DNA from: Gracilaria gracilis
Lineage: Eukaryota; Rhodophyta; Florideophyceae; Gracilariales; Gracilariaceae
Direction: 5' to 3'
Length of the DNA stretch: 64,000 nucleotides
NCBI GenBank assembly: GCA_030374805.1
Contig: JARGSG010000025.1
Location: forward strand, 248,001-312,000
Part shown: positions 33,863 through 43,818 of the stretch, one piece after another
Position numbering within the stretch: the stretch's first letter is position 1
Layout of the letters: each line of letters opens with the position of its first letter
Notes under the pieces: generated by a model
The model's input: the letters and a program-made list of their open reading frames with translations, nothing else
Told to the model about the DNA's origin: nothing
The model's database searches: none
Position numbers and translations under genes: made by a program

Positions 33863-34681
33863 GGACAGCGGACTGGGGTGGCATGGCCCTTCATCGGTGC
33901 ACCGATGAAGTGCCACGCCACTCCGGTCCGCTGTCCCAACGCGCCGTGAGTAATAAACGTGTGTTGTTTGCATACATGACACCGTCAACGTGCCATGAGC
34001 AATGAAGCTAAAGTGCACTCCGGCCCGCTGTCCACGCGCCCTGAGTGATGGAGCTTGGGTGGTGGCATACTTGGAACCACCAGCGCGCCGTTTACAGCGG
34101 ACCCAGGTGTCGTGGCGCTTCATCGGTGCACCGATTAAGCGCCACGACACCCAAGCCATACCCAGGCAAAACTTTCCGTCATTGACATTTCAATACATTT
34201 TCAGCATGTCAGGCTCTTTTTCTTAAATGTTCAAGGCATTTTCAAAGAGGGAATTTTTTCAAAAACAATTAAGTCGTTATATCTTCATTGGATTTTGATG
34301 CAATGAAAACTTAATGATTTTGGACTTGTTCCAATGAACAGAAGAGGACGAACAAGTGAAAATCTGACGAATACCGATTGGAATTTGATTGCACGAGTTT
34401 TCGCTGGGATAGTGAAGGCAACCGACCTGCGTAAGCTACTGAAGAATGTAGTACAGGGGGCTTTGAAACAGAACCGAACGGGAGTTAGTTGTACATGGCT
34501 GCGATGTTTCTGCAAACGCGATATCCAGTAGTAGTAGCACTTGTGCCCCGGATACAGATATTCGGGACCGACCGGGGCAGCAGGGCAAAAAAAAAATTTT
34601 AATTTTTGGACAGCGGACCGATCTGCAGTGGCGCCTCATCAGTGCACCGATGAAGCGCCGCGACATCCGGGTCCGCTATCC
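33863..34681. repeat. Three copies of a 74-bp palindromic unit
   Basis: Units at 33863-33936, 34092-34165 and 34608-34681. Each reads GGACAGCGGAC... through GTGGCGCTTCATCGG to a central TGCA and then its reverse complement, ending GTCCGCTGTCC, so the unit folds back on itself over its whole length. The spacer between the first two carries the motif GGAACCACCAGCGCGCCG also seen in the satellite at 35.6 kb. Confidence 0.85.
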
Positions 34682-35600
34682 GGTGGGTGGTCTAGACCGA
34701 CGGTCCTGGATGCATTTGGAAAGATCCAAACCCACCCTAACACACTATTATAAGGTGTTTCAAGAGAATCCACAGCAATGCTCACTATACTAACGTGACT
34801 AATAAATGCAGCCCCATAAGTGTCTTACTAGGCTCAAAGTCCCCGTGAAGAAGGATTTAGCTTCATATGAGCCAAGTCGGTAAAGGAATGACTTATATGA
34901 TGTTTGCGCACGAGCATTCGTGCGTGACAGTAGTCTGTAGAGATACGCGTGTTTCGCCTACGGCTATACAGCGATATGTATCGAGCGGACGGTGTCCGCG
35001 CCAGACAGTCACCTCTGTGACGTTAGTGTAGAACTGAAACAACTCTATTGCTATGTATAGTTATATTATTACTTGGATTTTAGAAAGACCAATATCTTGA
35101 TGAAAGAGTAAAAGTTTCATTCCCTTAGGGAAAGGTTCGTATTACATTCTTCGGAAAACAAGACGACTGGGCAGTGGCCAGGAGTGCAATGGCGCTTCAT
35201 TGTTGCATCCATGAACCACAATTCACCTCGGTCTACCATCTACAGCGTCAATGCACAATAGCGTGTCGCATAACGGGTTCCCTGCGCGACACGCCGACAA
35301 AGCAGACCTACAAGAACTCCAGCTTTATCTTTCAGAGCGCAAGGAGAGGGGATGAAGGGAAAGTGGTACTTCACCTATGGCACGTGATTGAGTTAAAGAG
35401 ATGTTAAAGAAAGCTTGAAAACGCGACAGATACGGAACTAAATAAATGTGGAGCTCTACGCGTTGTCACTAGTAAAGATAAGTAGAAGAGTAGACCGGGG
35501 CCTCATTACGCTCCCACAACGCGCCGATGGAGCGCCACATCATCTCGGACGGCTGTCCCAAAAAGATTATGTAATTCCAATTAATTAAAACGACAGCCTG
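34682..35600. other. Element-internal noncoding DNA
   Basis: No gene. 34.74-35.10 kb is repeated at 58.78-59.13 kb. About 300 bases at 35120-35415 are present here but absent from copy 2, so they are an insertion here or a deletion there. A degenerate palindrome half lies near 35.5 kb. Confidence 0.5.
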
Positions 35601-36076
35601 GGACAGCGGACGGAGGTCTCGTGGCGCTTCATCGGTGCACCGATGAAGCGCCACGCCACCCTGGTCCGCTGCCCCAACGCCCCGTGTGTGGCAAACCTGT
35701 GGTAGTGGCATACGTGGCACCACCAGCGCGCCGATGACAGCAGACCGATGTGCAGTGGCGCTTCACCAGTGCACCGATAAAGCGCCACGACACCCTGGCC
35801 CGCTGTCCCAACGCCCCGTATGTGGCAGACCTGTGGTAGTGGCATACGTGGAACCACCAGCGCGCCGTTGATAGCGCACCCTGGTTTCGTGGCGCTTCAT
35901 CGGTGCACCGATGAAGGGCCACGACACCCTGGTCCGCTGTTTCAACGCTCTGTTTGTGGCAAACCTGTGTTAATGACACACGTAGCACCACTAACGCGCC
36001 GTTTCCAGCGGACTTGGGCGCCGTGGCATTTCATCGGTGCACCGATGAAGCGCCACCCCACCCGGGTCCGCTGTCC
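35601..36076. repeat. Palindrome satellite, period 134 bp, four units
   Basis: The 74-bp palindrome recurs with centres at 35637, 35771, 35905 and 36039, exactly 134 bases apart. Each is separated by a 60-base spacer of the type GTGGCAAACCTGTGGTAGTG, then CACCACCAGCGCGCCG. A partial unit follows near 36122 and a further one at 36203-36262. Thus a dispersed foldback unit has turned into a tandem satellite here. Confidence 0.9.
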
Positions 36077-36262
36077 GAAAAAAAATTTTCTTTAACTCAT
36101 TAAAAAGCCGGATTCTCTGAACAGCATCGGTGAAGCGCCACGACACCTCCCTCCGCTGTCGCAGCCTTTTGTTTTAATGAGTTGAAAATAAAAAAAAGTT
36201 TGGTACAGCGCACTGGGTGGGCGTGGCGCTCCATCGATGCACCGATGAAGCGCCACGCTACC

Positions 36263-37316
36263 TTAAGCAGTACTGGGACTACATCGATGTTTCAATGGGG
36301 CTCTCTCTTGCCTTGGTCCTCTTTCAGACTTAGCTGGTTCCTCCTTCTGAGTGTAGGCCGCGGGGTGGGCAAGTGCGGGTCTTTATCAATTTCACGGATT
36401 ACAATTCATAAGAACTCGTTCCGCTGTCCAATTGACCTAGCAAAGTGGGTAGTATTTGATTTTCTTCTAGGTTCATGCTAACTCTTTTCGCCAAATAAAT
36501 TGAAGACTGTGAATGAAAGAGTGGCACCATGGAAGTACGGTGACATTCGCTTTGAGTGTGGGGTTTTGTGCACGTAAAATAGTTATTTACTTGAACAAAA
36601 ATTATAGTAATTCGGTTATTCACTACCTAGAATGACTGAAAGTGGTGATTTGGTGATAAAAGACACTTTTTCTGGCTACATTACAACATATTGTACCTCT
36701 TACAATGATAATGCACCAGAGCCCACAGATATCTCGATAGAGAAGGATCTATCGACAATAGGAAGAGTTCGTCTCCTGGGAGACGTCTGAAAATGATTGT
36801 AAGAGGAGCTTTATGAAAGGTAGTACACATAATGAAAGTTTTAGATAATTTACAGATCGTAACAGGAGGCATTTTTGCAACGTAGTGCAGTGGCCGTTGC
36901 ACACTGTAATGCATTCCTACGAGGTTAAGAAGCGCCTACTTATGCTACTTTTATTTTCCGCAATCCAATAAGAGTAGCGGGTAAGGGTCCGATCCACGAA
37001 ATTAGTATTTCTCATCCAGATCTAGATTCAACCAGTAGTTGATTATATCTCTACTATGTGTTCACGGTGTTTGGACTCTTTTCACATACCTCGATCGCCC
37101 CTGATGTTCTGTAACTCTTATTTATGTCACGAACTCCGGTACGTACGCCCACTTACAAGATTCATTCCTATTCCAACCGTCCAATGCGACTAACCGCACG
37201 CTAGCCAACTAACCTACCATTCGGGCGTTTTGGAGTTGTGGGGATGGTGATCCATTGCTTTAGGATGGAATAAAGGACGGAATGGAAGGATGTTCGAGCT
37301 GTAGGTGAACGAAATA
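36263..37316. other. AT-rich region, nothing recognised
   Basis: About 1 kb without a supportable gene, repeat or RNA. Base composition is lower in GC than the flanks. Confidence 0.5.
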
Positions 37317-39040
37317 CTATGGAGAATGATTCTGTACTGATTTCCTAGATAGAGACCAGCTTGATGAGCTTGAAAATGCTGAGGTGCAATTCACTGAGTG
37401 GATCGAAGCGGAAGTTAATGTAGGAAGAAAATCTGGAAATGCCGATGTGGAATTTATGGAGTGATTCAAAGGAGAAGATGTTGTAAGGGGAGAGGAGAGG
37501 GGTGATGTTGAAGAGAGGGGAAGAATCAAAGAGGGAGAACTATTTTGCGAGGGAAAGGGAGTGGAATGCTTCAACGGCCTTTTCCTTGGTGTTTCGGGAG
37601 ACTCTAGTCCTTTTGGCGAGGTGAACCTTCGCTGCATCTTGGAGGAGGGCTGAGTGTGATTTACGGGGAGCGAGAGTCTGGGTCTGGGATCGAAGAGGGG
37701 GCGATCGAAGTCGTAGATTGAGCTCGGGGCGGGGAACGGTACATGGGGGGCATGGATGCTAGGGGCAGGTGCTGTGAGAGATGCAGAGAATATTCTTTGC
37801 TTTCGGGATGCCTGCGCAGTAGCTGGCACTGATTTTGGGCCAATGGCAGACCACGCCATTAGCGTCACGAAACGTGACGCCAGTGGTGAGACTGGTGGAG
37901 AGAAGAGGGTCGAGGAGGTTGGAAGTGGCACGTTGGATGAGTTGCCTTTTGGTAGAGCGGGAGACGCTGAAAAAGGTTTGGGAATGCAATCAAGGTCTTG
38001 AGAAGGGGTGGCGAGCGTGAAAGAGGTTGGAAGGGACCCGAGAAGGGTGAGGTTGCTAGTGATACATTTGGGACGGAACAAGTCGGATAAGCTGAGTAAG
38101 GTGATATGGAGGACGTGGGAGATGCTGGAAGAGGATTTCAAAGAGTTCGAATACTGGTCGGAGTATACTTGGACGAAGCCGATGAAGGAGTTGGTACGGG
38201 TGTTTTCAGGGGTTTGACCGATGTAGGAGTTGTTGGAGGACTGCATGATTGCCAGCTTGAGGGCTGGAACAGCTTCTTTTCCGAGAGAGGAAGCCATGGT
38301 ATGAGCGAAAGCAGGAGAGGCGGAGAAGTTTATATGGCGGACGTGGTGGAAGAAGGTCTTGTCGGAGTGTGCGAGTGCGAGTTGTCGTTTAAGGATATGG
38401 ATAGCATCCTTTCGTAAGTTAGTGACTGTGAAGGGGTGCTGTGGGTCGTGGAGGGTGGCGGGGGTGAAACCGATGTTGTTGACTCGGTGTTGGAAGAGGT
38501 CTGTTTGAAGTTTCGGACACTGGGGGGCGGCGGAGAGGCCGTTGTGGAAGGCTGCCTTGGAGAAGGTGGGGTCATGGAGGAGAGTGATGAGTTCGTTTGC
38601 CTTGCAATGGCCGACGGTGGAGGCGATGGAAGATATATAGAGGTCCATTCGTTCCAGATAGGGGTTGTTGAGGAGACGGAAGGGGGGGAGGCCGGTGGAA
38701 GAGGTGAGAAGGGGAGAGGTAGCAGACGGGGATGCCTACGATATGGTAGGCGTCTTTGGTGTGGACGGAGATGGAGAGTTGTTGCTGGGGGTAGAAGTTG
38801 TCGTTGGCGCTGGGGACGTTATCGGAAGGGCGACTGGAGAGAGGAGTTGGGGATGGTGGTGGGAGTTGGGGTGTGGACTTTTGACGCTTTGTGCCTGGGG
38901 GGAAGTGAGGGACGTTGCCGCCGGGGGGAGAAGAAACGCTTGTTGGCGGTGAGACGGTTGGGGCATCTTTTTTGGTGCCTTTGAATGGCGGGGATGGTAC
39001 GAGCGAAGAAGGAGCAGCCTTCACAGCAGCAATTAGTCAT
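37317..39040 (-). mobile_element. KDZ/Plavaka-like transposase, truncated copy
   Basis: Starts at ATG 39040 with a zinc-finger-like N-terminus (NCCCEGCSFFARTIPAIQRH, then KRCPNR), a Pro-rich linker, then a long open stretch: YISSIASTVGHCKANELITL, TPENTRTNSFIGFVQVY and NLTLLGSLPTSFTLA, the region where Plavaka-type enzymes have their nuclease core. It then slips into a shadow frame, while the core (LPVNHTQPSSKM opposite strand of the true frame) decays; the C-terminal third seen in the 46-49 kb copy is missing. About half an enzyme. The N-terminus is about 420 bases from the right terminus at 39461. Frame shifts: at least two. Confidence 0.65.
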
Positions 39041-39498
39041 GGCGGGAAGCGGTTTGAGGATGTTGGGGTAGGGGCGGTGTACGTAGCGGAGAGCGTAATA
39101 TGGCGCACGGAAGGTGAGATGAAATGATGAGGGAGGTGGCACGTGATGCGAAAGCGTTAGCTTTCTATGTATATATATCCCTATTCGCCGAAGTATAGTT
39201 CTAAATATGTGCCACTTACACAATTACATTGGGTTCGAAAACTAGCGTGAACGGAAGTAACATGCTAGTTTATCTTCCATCCAAACTAGCAATGATGGAA
39301 ATAATCGTGAAAGATTCTTTCCACACAAACTAGCACAAGTGGAAATGTGGAAATAATTTCGGAAATTAAGCACATCCAAATTTGGATAAATTCACCGGTT
39401 TTTCGATCATTTTAATTCGGTCATTTTTGACACCAAAACTAGCATTCCGATAACATCGACGTGTCGTTGAAAAATATGGAAAATAAAATACTTTTTTT

Positions 39499-39572
39499 GG
39501 ACAGCTGACCAGAGGGTCGTGGAACTTCATCAGTACACTGATGAAGCGCCACGCCACCCTGGTCCGCTGTCC
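39499..39572. repeat. Isolated 74-bp palindrome unit
   Basis: GGACAGCTGACC... centred at 39535, ending GGTCCGCTGTCC; sits 38 bases outside the right terminus of copy 1, so this unit also occurs alone. Confidence 0.85.
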
Positions 39573-39922
39573 TACCAGCCGTTCCCTATAACTTCGCGTA
39601 TATGTTTGCAATCACCAAGTTCCGTACCCCTCGAGTGTGCCCGCTGTCCCTGACACCTTTTTACGGCTTCACGTGCATCTCAGGCATCTTGCTCATCTCC
39701 CTGTCGTGTTGTAAGAACCTGGTTCGTGCTGTATAGTTGGTATCCTCTCCCGCCCGCTCCCGTCTCCCGCGCACTCTCATATCTCGTCGGCAGTTATCCC
39801 TCGCCCTCTGCAGTCTCCCGGGCGCTGTTTTCTCCCCGGCGCTGCCATCTCCCGTCCGCTGCCATCTCCCGTCCGATCCGGAAATTCGAATCATAACCCG
39901 TTAACGCACCCCCCTCGCGTGC
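39573..39922. other. Pyrimidine-rich spacer with CTGCCATCTCCCGTCC repeats
   Basis: No gene. Short imperfect repeats of CTGCCATCTCCCGTCC and CGCTGTTTTCTCCCCGG-like words at 39.75-39.88 kb precede the methyltransferase ORF and may be part of its promoter. Confidence 0.4.
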
Positions 39923-42250
39923 ATGCATAAAATGGCTCCACATATTTCATCGAGGTCTACGTCACCGGCACCCTCAAGCTCCGATATGAAGGTTGGAAAC
40001 CTGTATGGCTCCGGAGATGAGCTTGTCACAGTATGCCTCGCAATCCGCGATCATTACGCGTCGACAATACGAGATAAAGACCGTAAAAAAAAGGCGGGAC
40101 ACAACTAGTTCGTTAATGACGTTATCAAGAATCGCAATGTCTTACGACTGGCAAAGAGTTACTTCCATATTCTAGTGGGTCCAGGGCACCCGACGTTTAC
40201 TAACAGAGAACTACGGGTCATATCTCTGAAGGGGTCTTATCGTCAGCTATACCTCTCAACGAGATTATTGGACATCTTGGACGGTGATGAAGACCGGCGT
40301 GTAAGAAACTTCTGGAATGCTTATACTGAGGTGAACTTTAAAGGAATACCGAAGAATGTGACTTTGAACGGGTTTTTCAAGTCCATGTCTATACCTCCTA
40401 AGCGAGTGGAACGGGTGGTCCCCCCGTTCGCCACAACGTTCCCACACATTTCCAAAGGGTTCTCTTTCTCTCGCTCATTCACAAAGTTTCCAAGGAAAAA
40501 GAGTTGTAGGCCAGAAGAGGAAAAGAGGTGACACGGAAGAGGAAAAGAGGTGACACGGAATATCCCACACCTTTTGTGAATGTCCAAATATCCAACAAAC
40601 TCCAAGCTCAACGTGGTGGATTTGGTGTGCAGCTCATAACGAAGGCATGGGATCGTTTTTTTCAATTCCTGGGATTCCCTACTGTGAAGGTCATGATTCT
40701 TCCATTCATCCGAGTCATGTACGACGAAATGCTGTTTCAAGCGATTAAGACGAGGGCAGAGGGGTTCTTCCACCGGGATAACGACCATCGCTTGCTGCCG
40801 AGCAAAGATGAAACTGTTATTGAAACAGAGTTCATCTCGTGGGCATGGAATATACCGCAAAACATTCGATGCTGCCCTCCGAATGCTTGCGAAGGAGTCT
40901 ATTTTGGGCCTCAACAAGATTATTGTGAATGAGCAGTTCTACTCAATTTCCGAACCAAGACGATGGAAAGTTCTGAAGACGTTTACAAGAGACCCATCAC
41001 AGGCGTTTGCTCAGAGATTCGATAGTTTCTCGAATTCGCTTCTGTCCTCCGTCATGGAGGCCATAAGCCCGTTGAAACTGAAAGAATCAGTGAACGTCCG
41101 TGGTATGGCGGTAATGCCTATATCCAAGCCAGAATCTTCCATAAAAATTGAAGATGATGTGGAGGAGGCCGAGGAAATTGAGAAACCATACAAGCCGAAG
41201 GAGGGTAGAGGCGAAGAAGGAGATGGTAATACGAACATAGTGGCCGACATTGAAAAAGAAAGTACTGGTAACGAAGCGTCGGGGTTAGGCGTGATACCCC
41301 CCCCCCCCCCCCCCCCCCCATCCATTGCGTCGTTGGATGAAAAAATGGCTTTCCGAGGTTTTGAGGAGGACATGGAGAAGTACTTTCGCTTGTACAAGTG
41401 CGGGTTTGAGGATATAGCAGAGATGGACGAGACGTTGCGCGGAGATGGTGTGTCTCCGTTTGGAAAAGTGAAACTGGTTCTCATGGACCCTCCGTACAAC
41501 ATCCGAGGTAACAAAAACCTAAACAACAGCTGGTACGATGTACTGAGCCCTCAGAACATGAAGAAGGCAGCAAAGCTTCCATCAAGACTGCTACGTCTGG
41601 GGCCATTCCGTTATCTTTAGTGCTTTCGAGCAGATCCAGGAATGGAGAGATGTACTTTCTGCCAATGCAGCAAAAGACGAAAACGGAGTACCAAGGCGTT
41701 CCTTTGTTGTGGACCAGGTTCCAATGCTCTTTGGACGGTCGCAAGGCAACCCGATGCGTAACCCTAAACGCAGGTCGTGCTCCCTTTTCCCTGCAATGGA
41801 GTATGCTGTACATGGAGTTCGAAATCGTCTCAGCTACGCGCAGCAGCATGTGATGGTGAACTATGAGAACTTCAACTTCGTGCAGTCGAGGTACCTGGGG
41901 TAACACAGTGTCATTGACCAGGTATCCTCCATGTCTAATGGGGAGGCTCTTCAGTGGAAGAGAAGGAAAGAAGATGGGGGCTACGTTTTACAAAAGGTGA
42001 GTTCCGAACAGAAACCTCGGGCATTGTTGAAGGAGCTAATCAGTCGGTTTTCCCAGGCTGGGGATATTGTAGTCGATTTGTTTGCGGGGACGTTTTCGAC
42101 AGCAATTGCATGCTTAGAGTTACAACTACATCGTAGGTTCATCGGGTGTGAGCCGGACCCTGACTGCTTTGCCCATGCTAGGCACGCCGCAATTATTCAA
42201 TTCGAATTGTGCGTGCGGGAAAATGAGACGGATATCCAGGTAACGTAGGA
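39923..42250 (+). pseudogene. Beta-class N6A/N4C-type DNA methyltransferase, broken, mobile-DNA context
   Basis: From ATG 39923. A long N-terminal region of no known family is followed by an acidic/Pro linker (containing a C23 run, 41297-41319) and then the catalytic core: motif IV as VLMDPPYNIRG (about 41485), a variable segment with PLFVVDQ-like text, then QKPRALLKELISRF and motif I as DIVVDLFAGTFSTAIACLEL (about 42065-42125), followed by RRFIGCEPD. Motif IV before motif I is the beta-class order of the N6_N4 methylase family, which modifies adenine N6 or cytosine N4 and is typical of bacteria and phages. DPPY favours N6-adenine. The reading frame is interrupted several times, so it is a remnant here. 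Origin (transposon cargo, virus or bacterium) is not resolved. Confidence 0.72.
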
Positions 42251-42368
42251 AGTTTGGAATGTTATGATTAGGGTTTTGACCTTATTTCCGAAGTAGAATA
42301 TCCGCCCATCGAGATCATGGAAGGCTCCATCCGGCTATTCTCAGGATCAAAAGTTTCCTACGTATATT

Positions 42369-43084
42369 GTGGACTTTCTTGCGTCAATGTTTCGGGATGA
42401 GAGCTTGGTCAACATTCGTAGGCGTAAGGCCTTTCACGAATGGCCAAAAACGTTGCAAAGAAAGATGGGGCTTCCGGATTTGAATGCCATGTTGGCACTA
42501 AAAGCGACCACGTGCGGTTGTCGTATCGGGAAGTCGACAATTCGTCACCCTCGCGCTGCAGTGGGGGTGTTCACTACACGCAGATTCATCGAAAATGAAG
42601 AGATATGTTACTTTCATGGAACACTGGTGTACCATGACCTAAGTAAGAGAAAAGAGGTACACAAGAGATGTGGTGAAGAGTTATTGGGAGCCACATCCGA
42701 AGGCCTTCGGAAGTATGCGATCGAGTTTAACGTCCGCGGCGATATATTCCATAGCCTCCCAGAAAGAAGACAAGGGGTAAGTTTAATACCTGTATGGATT
42801 GTCCCCGCTCCTTTTTCATTGGGTGTAACGATTAACGATCCCAAATATATGGAAGGTGATAAGGACATTGACGCAGTTGCGGATGGTGTGACGAAACGAA
42901 GCACTGCAAATGTGCGGGTCATTCGAACTCCAAGTACAGGACGAACCCCGCATCAACTACGAGAATACCAAATGATTGCGGTGTGAGCACTTCGGAAACT
43001 GGAAGTGGGAGAGGAGTTGTTCGCGGATTATGGGGTAGAGTATAGCTGGGGTACATCGGCAAGTCCTAATATAGTAATCGATTA
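42369..43084 (+). pseudogene. SET-domain (lysine methyltransferase) segment following the DNA methyltransferase
   Basis: Same strand, about 120 bases after the methylase core, perhaps originally one polypeptide. SET signatures: AAVGVFTTRRFIENEEICYF (the opening GxGVFxxxxIxxGExI block), a middle stretch with FHGTLVYHDL, then NVRVIRT where SET proteins have their NxR/NHS motif, and KLEVGEELFADYGVEYSW, the closing GEEL-x-x-DYG block with the Tyr. CGCRIGKST upstream resembles a pre-SET Cys patch only weakly. Interrupted in frame, so not functional as it stands. Substrate would be a protein lysine, classically a histone tail, but the sequence does not tell which. Confidence 0.72.
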
Positions 43085-43818
43085 GAACTTGTAGTAAACT
43101 ACCTATATATAAATTAATTCCCTACAACTATATAAAGAAGTTATTGCATTCCAACTTCGCCATTGAGCACGAAATAGAAACTAAACACTTTGGCAGAACT
43201 GCAAAATGGAAGTTTATAGATGCATAAAAGGAAGCAAAGAGCATCGAATATGATGGTGTAAGGTTTTTAACATTATGAGAACTTTCTAGTTCAGAAATAG
43301 AGATTCCGGTGTCAATTTTCGGTTTCGGAATCGAGGAATAAAAAATCGGACTCAGTGATTTCCACCACACTCCGCTCAATTGAGGGTGTGCATCCGAACG
43401 GGGACGTTCGATCACGGCGAGCGCCAAACACGTCGAGAGCAGAGCAGTTCCGATTCCAGTGACCTTCGATCACGGTCAGCGGCTAACACGTCGTGAGCCC
43501 AGCGTCAACCACGAGGAACCGTTCGTATTGTATATGGCGAAACGTAAGACGAGGTGTGTGAATGCGGAGTAGCTTAGCGGTGGCGCGTCAAAGAGCCGAA
43601 GGCGTGGCGATACGGTAAGTGGCGAAGTTAGCACCGCTCGTAGTACGCGTGCGCCTCGGAGTGGTTTACGTGGAAAAGAGAGGAAGGGTGCAGCGAGGAG
43701 CCACTGTGCGGCGAGGAGCGACAATGTGGCGAGGAGCGACGGTGCGGCGCGGAGCTTCGAGGGCTGAAGAACCGAGCGAACGGAACGAACGGAGCGAGCG
43801 GAGCGAACGGTAAGCATT
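43085..43818. repeat. Spacer with 18-bp tandem repeats
   Basis: GCGAGGAGC(C/G)AC-type units of 18 bases repeat three times at 43693-43746, followed by AACGGAGCGA-like repeats to 43812. Two copies of a CTTCGATCACGG(T/C)-type block lie near 43400 and 43465. No gene supported; it may hold the promoter of the next ORF. Confidence 0.6.

Larger units (their letters stand above)
30710..39461. mobile_element. Large terminal-repeat element or nest, copy 1 (KDZ/Plavaka-like)
   Basis: Left end CGTCGGTGTTCTCG at 30710 and right end GATAACATCGACG at 39461 form terminal inverted repeats: about 25 bases match, ending in the shared AACTAGCATT block. Subterminal DNA is dotted with CTAGC/GCTAG motifs, likely transposase sites. 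Inside, left to right: the coiled-coil ORF-A (minus), a conserved plus-strand ORF-B remnant, AT-rich DNA, palindrome units, and a truncated KDZ/Plavaka-like transposase (minus) starting near the right end. 30710 to about 35.7 kb is duplicated at 55000-59.4 kb. No target duplication is evident, so the two ends may come from different insertions. Confidence 0.6.

Noticed and set aside
35601-36076. CRISPR-like array
   Set aside because: Regular spacing, but the spacers are alike, units are 74-bp palindromes and the DNA is eukaryotic.
37756-39127. Gly/Val/Glu-rich plus-strand ORFs
   Set aside because: Shadows of the KDZ/Plavaka-like transposase; no independent conservation.
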